A stretch of DNA of 18,131 nt from Bacillota bacterium. Lineage in GTDB: Bacteria > Bacillota_E > Sulfobacillia > Sulfobacillales > JAIMBI01. Position 1 is the stretch's first letter. The number at the start of each line of letters is the position of its first letter. The stretch spans positions 1 through 18,131 of the forward strand of contig JAKARZ010000037.1 in assembly GCA_021828405.1 (NCBI GenBank). The letters are read 5' to 3'. Shown here piece by piece: positions 1 to 5,895 of this stretch. The translations under genes and the position numbers were made by a program. The notes under the pieces were generated by a model. That model had not been told where the DNA came from and did not search any database. It saw only the letters and a list, made by a program, of their open reading frames with translations.

Positions 1-16
1 GTGCACCGAATCGAGT

Positions 17-125
17 CCCCTCATCTCTCAGCCACGGCACGGCTGCAGGAATTGGCACCAGACGCGGTGTACCGCCGGTTGCCGGGCTTCATCGGGCCAG
101 TCCCTCCGCCACTCTCCATGAGAGG
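17..125 (-). promoter_or_regulatory. SAM-I (S-box) riboswitch aptamer
   Basis: Read on the minus strand, this is a complete SAM-I aptamer. The P1 helix is formed by CCTCTCAT (plus 118-125) and ATGAGGGG (plus 17-24), 8 pairs with one G-U. The conserved core follows in the right order: GGAGGGACTGGCCC (plus 94-107), GAAGCCCGGCAACC (plus 77-90), GGTGCCAATTCC (plus 48-59) and GAGAGATGAG near the 3' end. In this family S-adenosylmethionine binding turns off methionine/cysteine biosynthesis or transport genes. The controlled gene and the expression platform (terminator or RBS sequestration) lie off the left end. The aptamer points the same way as the integrase gene and starts 35 bases after its stop codon. 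Confidence 0.93.
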
Positions 126-160
126 TCTCGTGTGCCCGGAAACGGGCGCCGCGACAGCGT
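126..160. other. junction between integrase and riboswitch, candidate attachment-site region
   Basis: These 35 bases separate the integrase stop from the riboswitch P1 helix. They hold a small inverted repeat, GCCCG-GAAA-CGGGC (134-147). I see no -10/-35 pair on the minus strand that could drive the riboswitch and no terminator (no T run). Tyrosine integrases of prophages usually lie next to their attachment site, so this is where attL would be expected. The core cannot be fixed without the other prophage end or an empty site. Confidence 0.3.
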
Positions 161-1333
161 TTAGCCTTCCGAGGGAACCCGGGGTGTCCCCGTGGTGGTC
201 CCCGGGGTCCCAAAAAACGCGGTGATCTGCTCCACGGCCGCGTCATCGCCGCGTCCGACCAGATGCGCATAGACCTGCATGGTGATGGCCGGCGACGCGT
301 GCCCCAGCCGCGCCGACACCACCGGAATCGGAATTCCCCGCGCGATCAGAATCGAGGCGTGATAGTGCCGCAGATCATGCCAGCGCAACACGCGCACGCC
401 GGCCGCCCGTTCCCACCGCTGAAACCAGGGCGTAAGCACCTGGTTCTGCTCGGGGCGCCCGTCGGCCCGGGGCACGATCAGGTCGTAGTCCTGCCACGCT
501 GGACCGGCCGCGAGACGCATCCGGGCTTGCGCGACGCGGTGGGCCGCGAGGCGGCGTTGCGTCTCGGCATCCAGCCGGATCACCCGGGCGCCCGCGCGGG
601 TTTTAGGAGGCGCCCACTGCGGGAGAGGCCCCGGCAGGCGCCGGAGGGTCCGCGCGACGCGGAGCGTCCCCGCCGCCGCGTCGTAGTCCTGCCAGCGCAC
701 GGCCACCAACTCCCCCATGCGCATCCCGGTCATGACCGCGAGCCACACCGCCATGGCGCGCGGCGTGGGCGCGATCACCGTCCATAGGCGTCCCCACTCC
801 TCGGGCGTCCACAGATCCGCCACGGCCGTCGGCGCGCGCGGGACCCGGACGACGCTCAGGGGACTGGCGCCCAGCCACCCGATCCGCACCGCCTCCTGCG
901 CGGCCTGGACGAGGAGGCCATGGCACTTGAGGACCGTGCGGGGCGCCAGCGGCTGCGCGGGATTGCGCACCGACCGCCATGCGCGGTACGCGGCTTCGAC
1001 GCGCTCGGGCCGCAGGTCGCGAAGGCGCACGGCGCCCAACGTCGGCCGCACATAGTCCCGCGCCAACTGCGCGAGGTCCGCCACGGTCGTCGGGGCCAGT
1101 TCGGGCCAGACCGCGGTGGCCAGCAGGTCCAGCGCGTCGTTCACCGTGCGGGCGCCGGGATCGCCCACCTGCCCATGGTCGATCTCCGTCTGCACGGCGC
1201 GCCACCGCCGCTCGGCCTGGGCCCGGGTGCCGCGCACCGTCTCCGTGCGCTGGCGCCGCCGCCCGGTGCGCGGGTGGCGGCCGATTTCCCACGTGAGCCG
1301 CCACCGGCGCTCGCCGCGTGGCTGGATCTTCAC
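161..1333 (-). CDS. int: tyrosine-recombinase phage integrase
   Basis: A 390-residue site-specific recombinase that would integrate and excise the phage chromosome. Layout: N-terminal arm-binding-like basic region (about 1-60), core-binding SAM-like domain (about 63-165), catalytic domain (about 173-375). All catalytic residues are visible: R205 in TGMRMGEL, K244 in PPKTRAG, H319 and R322 in WHDLRHYH, H345 in LGHAS, nucleophile Y355 in QVYAH. The GTG start (1331-1333) overlaps the TGA of the upstream gene (GTGA), with AAAGGGGTGA before it; the longer frame upstream only reads through the preceding gene. It is the last gene of the leftward operon. The tail after residue 374 is rich in Gly and Thr and covers a strong DNA inverted repeat (173-211). 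Confidence 0.95.
   Translation of the reverse strand: MKIQPRGERRWRLTWEIGRHPRTGRRRQRTETVRGTRAQAERRWRAVQTEIDHGQVGDPGARTVNDALDLLATAVWPELAPTTVADLAQLARDYVRPTLGAVRLRDLRPERVEAAYRAWRSVRNPAQPLAPRTVLKCHGLLVQAAQEAVRIGWLGASPLSVVRVPRAPTAVADLWTPEEWGRLWTVIAPTPRAMAVWLAVMTGMRMGELVAVRWQDYDAAAGTLRVARTLRRLPGPLPQWAPPKTRAGARVIRLDAETQRRLAAHRVAQARMRLAAGPAWQDYDLIVPRADGRPEQNQVLTPWFQRWERAAGVRVLRWHDLRHYHASILIARGIPIPVVSARLGHASPAITMQVYAHLVGRGDDAAVEQITAFFGTPGTTTGTPRVPSEG
173..211. repeat. GC-rich inverted repeat in the integrase 3' end
   Basis: GGGAACCCGGGG (173-184) can pair with CCCCGGGGTCCC (200-211), 11 of 12 positions, around a 15-base spacer. A run of six A follows on the plus strand (212-217), which is the wrong base for a rightward terminator; on the minus strand the T run precedes the stem. 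So it is not a canonical terminator. It lies inside the coding sequence of the integrase tail, near the presumed attachment site. Confidence 0.4.
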
Positions 1334-1812
1334 TGTAACGTCACCCCTTTCGCTAGCCGGGCCGCGGCATCCGGCCACAACCCGGCCACCGTGCGTACGT
1401 CCCACACCAATACCCCGCGCGCCCAGTCCGGCCGGGGCGGCAGCGGGGTCGCCGTCAGTACCACCACCAACCCCCAAGACGGCGGCGCGGTGGCCCCGGG
1501 GTGCTGGCCGCGCCGCCAGGTGGGGTACTCACGATCCCACCCGGCCACCGCCTGATCCCACTGCCACGCCGGATCCGTGACCACCCACACGGCGCCCCAC
1601 AGGTCGCCCACGAGTGCCCACAGGTCGCACCCGTCATAGCCGCGCACGGAGGTGATCGCGCCGGTTTCCGCCAGCATGGCCTCCACATGATCGAGGATCG
1701 CGGCGGGGGGGAGGACGGCCCACGGCGGCCGGGATCGCGGCCGGATCCGCGCGCGGAGCCAGAGCCAGTACCCGCACACGGCTCCCAAAAACCCGCCCCA
1801 CAGCACCGCCAT
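1330..1812 (-). CDS. membrane-anchored protein of unknown function, lysogeny operon
   Basis: A 160-residue protein I do not recognise. Residues 3-20 (LWGGFLGAVCGYWLWL region) form one hydrophobic N-terminal segment followed by a basic stretch (RARIRPRSR), so it should be anchored with the rest in the cytoplasm. The soluble part is Trp-rich and well-formed (GYDGCDLWALVGDLWG, VWVVTDPAWQW, WGLVVVLTA). The ATG at 1810-1812 has GGAGGG seven bases upstream, and starts two bases after the stop of the preceding gene; the longer upstream frame is only a shadow of that gene. It sits between the repressor and integrase, where temperate phages often keep lysogenic conversion or superinfection-exclusion genes. 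Such a role is inference from place and membrane anchor only. Confidence 0.72.
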   Translation of the reverse strand: MAVLWGGFLGAVCGYWLWLRARIRPRSRPPWAVLPPAAILDHVEAMLAETGAITSVRGYDGCDLWALVGDLWGAVWVVTDPAWQWDQAVAGWDREYPTWRRGQHPGATAPPSWGLVVVLTATPLPPRPDWARGVLVWDVRTVAGLWPDAAARLAKGVTLQ

Positions 1813-1814
1813 GG

Positions 1815-2144
1815 CTAGCCCTCCGCGCAGGAGGGCAGTCCCTCCTGGACGACGGTCGCCCACACGGTCACGCCGGGCGGCAGCGCCGCCGTATCCCAGA
1901 CACGCCCCGTGGGGTCGATACACCAGCCCGGCCGGTCGGTGGCGCGCCGCCCCCAGATGACGGGGACCCAGATCCGCACCGCCGCGTGCGGGGGCTGGAT
2001 GCGCAGATAGGCCTCGGTGTCTGCGGGCGCGAAACACCGCCCCCACACGTCATGGGTCGGCGCGTCAATCATCGGGACTAGTCGCGGGGGCCGTGCGGAT
2101 CGGCGTCCGCCCGGGAGGACCGCGACCACCGCCGCCTTATTCAT
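1815..2144 (-). CDS. small protein of unknown function downstream of the repressor
   Basis: A 109-residue reading with no family I recognise. The N-terminal 24 residues are basic and Ala/Val/Pro-rich; the better-looking part begins at an internal ATG (2070-2072) with DAPTHDVWGRCFAPADTEAYL, and includes RIWVPVIWGRR and PGWCIDPTGRVWD, a pattern fitting a small beta-rich domain. I chose the ATG at 2142-2144 because it overlaps the repressor stop (ATGAATAA), which fits the coupled style of the operon. Neither start has a good ribosome site, so the 2072 start (85 residues) remains possible. Its stop is two bases before the start of the membrane-protein gene. Confidence 0.55.
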   Translation of the reverse strand: MNKAAVVAVLPGGRRSARPPRLVPMIDAPTHDVWGRCFAPADTEAYLRIQPPHAAVRIWVPVIWGRRATDRPGWCIDPTGRVWDTAALPPGVTVWATVVQEGLPSCAEG

Positions 2145-3096
2145 TTTGCGCACGGGGGACCGGGGCGCCGGGCCGGTCCGCGTCTTGTGAGAGGGCAGCT
2201 TCCCTAAACGCGGTAATGTTGTCCTCGCGCTTGTCCGCCAGTCGCACGAAGTCCTGTAGCGCCTGGGCGGTCGTCTTGGCCGCCTGGGCCATGTCGCTCT
2301 GCGATTGCGTGAGCCGGTCCAGCATCACCCAGGGATCCACATGAGGCATCGCAGGAATGACTCCTTCGTGTTCGTCTGGCGGCGAGGAGCCGCCGTCTCG
2401 ATCGTCTACTCCATACCCCGCAATGCGCAACCCTATGTGGCCATTTGCGGCGGGGGGATCATCGCCAAACAGCGCATCCAACGATACGCCGACGCTGGCG
2501 GCGAGCATGGCGAGGATCGACGCGTTCGGCAAGTCGCCCGTTTCGAGACGCTCGATGATGTGCGTCGGGCACCCGGAGAGGTGCTTCACGTCGGCGACAC
2601 TGAGCCCCCGGGCTTCGCGGGCCGCGCGGAAGCGCTCGGCCACACGCATCGGGAGCGACGGCGGCCCGTCGGGCACCGGCGACGGCACCCCGGCGGGTTG
2701 CGCCTCCGAGGGCAACAGGTCCGCCAGGGGAACGCCCAGCAAGTCCGCCACGCGGCGCGCCATGACCATCCGCGGCTGATTGCGGCCCGCTTCCCAGGCG
2801 TGTACCGCCCCCTTCGTCACGCCCAACTCGCGCGCCAAGTCGTTTTGCGATAGCCCCCGCAGTTTTCGCAACTCTTCCAAGCGCGGGCCAAAGCTATTTC
2901 CGACATCGTCTGCCGCCAGCAGATAGCCTGACGCAACGCCCAAAGCCCGCTCAAGCGCCGATAGGTTTTGCAGCCCCGGCTGTTTGGCGCCGCCCTCATA
3001 TTGGGCAATGAGCGGCGCAGGAATGCCTGTGCGCTCAGACAGCACCCGTTGGGTGAGATCGAGCGCGCGTCGTCGCTCGCGGAGCCGGTTCCCCAA
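2137..3096 (-). CDS. phage repressor-like regulator with three tandem HTH (XRE) domains
   Basis: A 319-residue DNA-binding protein, the likely lysogeny repressor. Three Cro/CI-type helix-turn-helix domains follow one another: about 4-60 (LRERRRALDLTQRVLSERTG), 72-128 (LEELRKLRGLSQNDLARELG) and 152-210 (VAERFRAAREARGLSVADVK). The first two keep the Gln of helix 2; the third is more divergent. The C-terminal 100 residues are polar with a helical stretch (255-302) that could mediate oligomers. There is no LexA/CI S24 peptidase domain: no Ala-Gly cleavage site and no Ser-Lys dyad region. The start is read as TTG (3094-3096) because the HTH begins at once; an in-frame ATT six bases upstream is an alternative. 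It diverges from the Cro-like gene across 125 bases and heads the leftward operon. Confidence 0.88.
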   Translation of the reverse strand: MGNRLRERRRALDLTQRVLSERTGIPAPLIAQYEGGAKQPGLQNLSALERALGVASGYLLAADDVGNSFGPRLEELRKLRGLSQNDLARELGVTKGAVHAWEAGRNQPRMVMARRVADLLGVPLADLLPSEAQPAGVPSPVPDGPPSLPMRVAERFRAAREARGLSVADVKHLSGCPTHIIERLETGDLPNASILAMLAASVGVSLDALFGDDPPAANGHIGLRIAGYGVDDRDGGSSPPDEHEGVIPAMPHVDPWVMLDRLTQSQSDMAQAAKTTAQALQDFVRLADKREDNITAFREAALSQDADRPGAPVPRAQNE

Positions 3097-3136
3097 AAAA
3101 ATGTTCGCCGCCCCCCCAAAAACGTACCCTACGGGC

Positions 3137-3165
3137 TTGCGTTGTGCCCCGGAGGTAATTATGAT
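3137..3165 (+). promoter_or_regulatory. rightward early promoter (PR-like)
   Basis: TTGCGT (3137-3142), a 17-base spacer, then TATGAT (3160-3165): each hexamer matches the housekeeping-sigma consensus at four or five of six positions with ideal spacing. Transcription would start near 3172, about 50 bases before the Cro-like ATG. It lies in the divergent gap between the repressor and Cro-like genes, the usual place for a phage control region. On the opposite strand CATAAT overlaps the same DNA and could be the -10 of a leftward promoter, but no good -35 goes with it. Confidence 0.62.
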
Positions 3166-3174
3166 AGGGATGTT

Positions 3175-3205
3175 ACCCGAGCGGCATGTTTACTACCCGC
3201 CGGGT
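3175..3205. promoter_or_regulatory. candidate operator repeats before the Cro-like gene
   Basis: ACCCGCCGGGT (3195-3205) is an 11-base palindrome just before the ribosome site. A related 11-mer, ACCCGAGCGGC, lies 20 bases upstream (3175-3185), and another, ACCCTACGGGC (3126-3136), just before the -35 box. The spacing of two turns between the last two fits repeated operator half-sites, but the match among the three is only partial. Binding by either HTH protein is inference. Confidence 0.3.
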
Positions 3206-3221
3206 GGCAGGAGGCAAGCCA

Positions 3222-3470
3222 ATGGAGCTGATCCGTCAGATTCGCAAGGCACACGGTTGGACCCAGCACGAACTGGGGATCCGCGCCGGGTGCACCAACA
3301 AGCACATCTCGCGTCTGGAAAACGGCCTGCAAAAGCCGTCGTACCGGATGCTACGTGCCTTGGCGCTGGCCCTCGAAATCTCGGATGCCGAATTGCTCGC
3401 CGCCATCCCCGCCGAGGATGCCCCGTTGCCCCCCGTCAAGTCGGCGGCGGGGTCCTCGCGCGGATCATAG
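3222..3470 (+). CDS. Cro-like HTH (XRE) regulator
   Basis: An 82-residue single-domain DNA-binding protein, first gene of the rightward operon and the natural counterpart (Cro) of the divergent repressor. The HTH covers about residues 1-58: ELIRQIRKAHGWTQHELGIR, then GCTNKHISRLENGLQKPS as the recognition region and DAELL ending helix 5. The rest is a short Pro/Ala/Ser tail. ATG 3222 is preceded by GGCAGGAGG with an eight-base gap; an earlier in-frame ATG (3186) has no ribosome site and is too close to the predicted transcription start. A perfect palindrome begins at the base after its stop codon. Confidence 0.85.
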   Translation: MELIRQIRKAHGWTQHELGIRAGCTNKHISRLENGLQKPSYRMLRALALALEISDAELLAAIPAEDAPLPPVKSAAGSSRGS

Positions 3471-3490
3471 CACGCGCCGCGCGGCGCGTG
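3471..3490. repeat. perfect 20-bp palindrome after the Cro-like gene
   Basis: CACGCGCCGC followed by GCGGCGCGTG is perfectly self-complementary over 20 bases with no spacer, and it begins at the first base after the TAG of the Cro-like gene. No T run follows (GGCACACGTGGG comes next), so it is not a canonical intrinsic terminator. It could be a symmetric protein-binding site, an attenuating or mRNA-stabilising hairpin, or a processing signal between the immunity switch and the rest of the early operon. Confidence 0.7.
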
Positions 3491-3528
3491 GGCACACGTG
3501 GGAAAGAACCCCAGAGGAGGGATCTACG

Positions 3529-3762
3529 GTGGCAAAGATTCGGTGTCTGGGATGCGGACCGCTCTTGCGGCGCGCGCGCCACGAAACCGGGATGACGGTC
3601 CAGCAAGCGGCGCATGTGCTGCACGTGGACATGTCGGTGCTGGCCGGCTACGAGCGGGGCGCGTCGGTCCCCTACGAGATCGTCCGCGCGGCCAGCGCCC
3701 TGTACCGCGATCCGGCGGTGCTGGCAGCGGCCAAGGCGGAGGTGGCCAAGGATGTCGGCTAA
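3529..3762 (+). CDS. small HTH-like DNA-binding protein
   Basis: A 77-residue protein beginning at GTG (3529-3531), with AGAGGAGG eight bases upstream; the same frame upstream of this has no fitting start. Residues 10-60 read as a reduced XRE-type HTH: GPLLRRARHETGMTVQQAAH, then DMSVLAGYERGASVPYEIVRAASALYR, with the YERG signature after the recognition helix. A CxxC pair sits near the N-terminus (CLGCG, residues 6-9). It is the second regulator after the palindrome and overlaps the excisionase-like gene by 11 bases. Its role may be a CII-like or second regulatory switch; this is inference. Confidence 0.72.
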   Translation: MAKIRCLGCGPLLRRARHETGMTVQQAAHVLHVDMSVLAGYERGASVPYEIVRAASALYRDPAVLAAAKAEVAKDVG

Positions 3763-3970
3763 GCGACTGGACGGCCCGGCCCGGTGGGCCGACGCGCCCG
3801 ATGTGCTCACGCCACGCGAGGCGGCGGCGCTCCTAGCGGTGGACGTCTCCACGGTGTACGGGCACGTGCGCGCGGGGGAACTGGCCGCCGTGTTGCTGGG
3901 CACCCGCTCGATGCGGGTGCTGAAGGCGGACCTGCAGGCATGGCTCACCACGCGCCGGGTGGGCGCGTGA
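3752..3970 (+). CDS. excisionase / MerR-type winged HTH protein (HTH_17 family)
   Basis: A 72-residue protein made of one excisionase-family DNA-binding domain: DVLTPREAAALLAVDVSTVY (about 17-36), then GHVRAGELAAVLLGTRSMRVLKADLQAWL. This is the classic pattern of a helix-turn-helix followed by a small wing with an Arg before the final helix. Such proteins act as recombination directionality factors (Xis), helping the integrase excise the prophage, or as small regulators such as AlpA. The integrase is on the other strand, 2.4 kb away, so a role in excision is plausible but not proved. ATG 3752 overlaps the end of the preceding gene. Confidence 0.78.
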   Translation: MSAKRLDGPARWADAPDVLTPREAAALLAVDVSTVYGHVRAGELAAVLLGTRSMRVLKADLQAWLTTRRVGA

Positions 3971-3987
3971 GAGAGGGGGATCGACCA

Positions 3988-4455
3988 ATGACGGATTGGG
4001 AGCGCGTGACTCCGCTGCCCGATGGGCGGCGCGTGGTGACGACGGCCGCGCGGCACGAGGTGCCCGGCACGCTGGCGCTGGACCCGGTCGTGACCACCGC
4101 CGTGTGGCGCGGCCGGGAGTGCCTGGATGAAAGCGAACACGTCTGGGCCGGCCCGGGCGAGCCGGTAGACGCGTGGCTCGCGGATGTGCATGCGCGCGCC
4201 GTGGCGGCGGCCACACCGCGCGACCTGCAGGTGGCCACGCTGGACGTGCCCGGCCACGGCCGCCATTACGTGGTGGCCGAAGTGCTGGCCGGCAGCGTGG
4301 ATGTGCTGACGGCGCCGTTCCCGACCGAGGAAGCGGCCACGGCGTGCGTGGACTGGATCCGGGGCGAGTACGACCGGCTGGATGGCGAGTGGCGCCTGGA
4401 CGGCGTGCGGCCCATCGACGTGGCGGCGGAGTTCCGCCAGGCGGTGCGCGCATGA
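3988..4455 (+). CDS. phage early protein of unknown function
   Basis: A 155-residue protein without a family I recognise. It begins at ATG 3988 with GAGAGGGGGA (3971-3980) upstream. The sequence alternates strands and helices (RRVVTTAARHEV, RDLQVATLDVPGHGRHYVVA, GSVDVLTAPFPTEEAATACVDWIRGEYDRL), which suggests a compact soluble alpha/beta domain; no membrane segment or metal-binding cluster is visible. Its last bases overlap the start of the Gam-like gene (ATGA), so the two are probably translated together and may work in the same recombination module. Confidence 0.75.
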   Translation: MTDWERVTPLPDGRRVVTTAARHEVPGTLALDPVVTTAVWRGRECLDESEHVWAGPGEPVDAWLADVHARAVAAATPRDLQVATLDVPGHGRHYVVAEVLAGSVDVLTAPFPTEEAATACVDWIRGEYDRLDGEWRLDGVRPIDVAAEFRQAVRA

Positions 4456-5057
4456 CGGCGCAAGAAACGGCCGCCCCGCGCGCCAACGCGGCAGCGGCCC
4501 CACAGGAAAACACTCACCGGCAGGATATCACGGGCGCGACGGCGCCGCAAGGGCCGTGGCATGCGGAAACGCTGGCGGACGCCATTTGGGCCGTCCGTCG
4601 GCTCCGCTACCTGGCCGACCAAGCGCGGGCCATCAATGACGCTGCCGACGCCGAGATCGCGCGGGTCACTGCATGGCGCGCGGGCCAGACGGCGGCGTTG
4701 GCCGCCAGTCAGGCGTATTTCGAGGGCGAGTTGGTGCGCTACCACGCGCGCCAGCTGGCCGAGGATCCGCGCACGCCGGCCACGCTAAAGCTTCCGGGCG
4801 CGCGCATCCAGCGGCGAAAGCTGCCCGACGCGCTGGACGTGCCCGACGAAGCGGCGGCGCTGGCCGCCATCAAGGATGCGGGCTGGACCGACGCCATTCG
4901 GGTGAAGCCCGCTGAAGAACACCTGGACCGGCGCGCGGCCCTGGCGCGCATCCAAGCGACGGGCGAAACGCTACCCGGCCTGCGTCTGCGCGAGGTGACC
5001 TACACGCACACCGTCGCGCTGACCGACGAGGCCAGCCTCGAAGAGGGAGGGAATTAG
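4452..5057 (+). CDS. gam: Gam-like host-nuclease inhibitor (Mu Gam / Gp157 type)
   Basis: A 201-residue protein with the pattern of Mu Gam-type proteins, which bind DNA ends or inhibit host exonucleases such as RecBCD/AddAB to protect phage DNA. After a low-complexity N-terminus (1-35) comes a long coiled-coil helix (about 37-95: AIWAVRRLRYLADQARAIND onwards, to VRYHARQLAED). The family core follows: TLKLPGARIQRRKLPDALDV, then AALAAIKDAGWTDAIRVKPA, and GETLPGLRLRE. This KLP-G-RK, then K, then G-PG order is typical. The start overlaps the upstream stop (ATGA). It immediately precedes the annealing protein, the usual order of phage recombination modules. Confidence 0.8.
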   Translation: MTAQETAAPRANAAAAPQENTHRQDITGATAPQGPWHAETLADAIWAVRRLRYLADQARAINDAADAEIARVTAWRAGQTAALAASQAYFEGELVRYHARQLAEDPRTPATLKLPGARIQRRKLPDALDVPDEAAALAAIKDAGWTDAIRVKPAEEHLDRRAALARIQATGETLPGLRLREVTYTHTVALTDEASLEEGGN

Positions 5058-5058
5058 G

Positions 5059-5895
5059 ATGGCGACCATTCCGATTGAACGCGCCCGAGCCGACAGTGTT
5101 GCGGCGGCCGGCGTCGAGCCCCTGAGCCCGCATGTGTTGGAGGAGGTCCTGATGGGCGGGGACCTGGGCAAGCTGACGCCGGGCGACCGTGTGCGCTACT
5201 ACGCGGCCGTCTGCCAGAGCCTGCACCTGAATCCGCTGACGCGCCCGTTCGATTACTTGCGCTTGAACGGCAAGTTGACGCTTTACGCGCGCCGCGAGGC
5301 CACCGACCAGTTGCGCACGCTCCGCGGCGTGGCCATCACGGGACTGCGCGGGCAACTGGTGGACGACGTCTACGTGGTGACGGCCGAGGGGTGCAACGCC
5401 GAGGGGCGCACGGATGTTGCGACCGGGGCCGTGTCGCTCGCGAGCCTGCGCGGCGAGGACAAGGCGAACGCGCTCATGAAGGCGGAAACCAAGGCGAAGC
5501 GTCGCCTCACGCTGTCGCTGGTGGGGCTCGGCATGATTGATGAATCGGAGATCGGATCGATCCAAGGCGCGCAAGTCGCGTCGGTGGACACCGCAACGGG
5601 CGAGATTCTGAGCAACAGTGCCAATGCCAGCGCGCCCACTACTCGTGACGCGAAAGAGTCCACGAAGGCGATCAACGCCGCAATGAAGACCGTGGTCGCG
5701 AGCCTCAAAGCGGCGCGCGAGGCCGGCTTCTCGGACCACGCCATCGCGGCGGCGGTCGCGGAGGCCACGCCCCGCCCGCGTGCGGAGTGGACCGTGGCCG
5801 ACGCGCAGGCTGCGCAGGCCGCCCTCGAACACCTGATGGACCGCCCGGTGGAAGAGCCTGCCGCCGTCACCGAGGGCTCCGAGGTGCCGTTCTAA
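5059..5895 (+). CDS. RecT/Red-beta-like single-strand annealing protein
   Basis: A 278-residue protein that should anneal complementary single strands in phage recombination and repair. The annealase core is residues about 21-165: RVRYYAAVCQSLHLNPLTRPF, the family's LNPLT-PF motif, then YLRLNGKLTLYARREATDQL and RGEDKANALMKAETKAKRR. The second half (170-250) has a polar linker and a helical segment. The last residues, EGSEVPF, resemble the acidic -DIPF tip of single-strand binding proteins, which docks partner enzymes. ATG 5059 has GAGGGAGG eight bases upstream. It lies between the Gam-like gene and the HNH endonuclease; the module has no obvious 5'-3' exonuclease. Confidence 0.82.
   Translation: MATIPIERARADSVAAAGVEPLSPHVLEEVLMGGDLGKLTPGDRVRYYAAVCQSLHLNPLTRPFDYLRLNGKLTLYARREATDQLRTLRGVAITGLRGQLVDDVYVVTAEGCNAEGRTDVATGAVSLASLRGEDKANALMKAETKAKRRLTLSLVGLGMIDESEIGSIQGAQVASVDTATGEILSNSANASAPTTRDAKESTKAINAAMKTVVASLKAAREAGFSDHAIAAAVAEATPRPRAEWTVADAQAAQAALEHLMDRPVEEPAAVTEGSEVPF

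Noticed and set aside
134..147. GCCCG-GAAA-CGGGC hairpin as an integrase terminator or att core
   Set aside because: Only five pairs, no T run on either strand, and no second copy in the window to define an attachment core.
1..225. Plus-strand open frame of 74 codons at the left edge
   Set aside because: It runs over the SAM riboswitch complement and the integrase 3' end; the conserved RNA elements on the minus strand explain the sequence better.
1330..1812. Membrane-associated nuclease (NERD- or Mrr-like)
   Set aside because: The order of acidic residues and Lys needed for that fold is not evident; left as unknown.
3471..3490. Palindrome as an intrinsic terminator
   Set aside because: No T run follows on either strand; kept as a palindrome of unknown role.
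3436..4503. Long minus-strand open frames opposite the early operon (also 4870-5832, 10263-11489 and 16860-18125)
   Set aside because: Antisense shadows of well-supported plus-strand genes in GC-rich DNA; their translations are low complexity (His/Arg/Gly) without motifs or ribosome sites.
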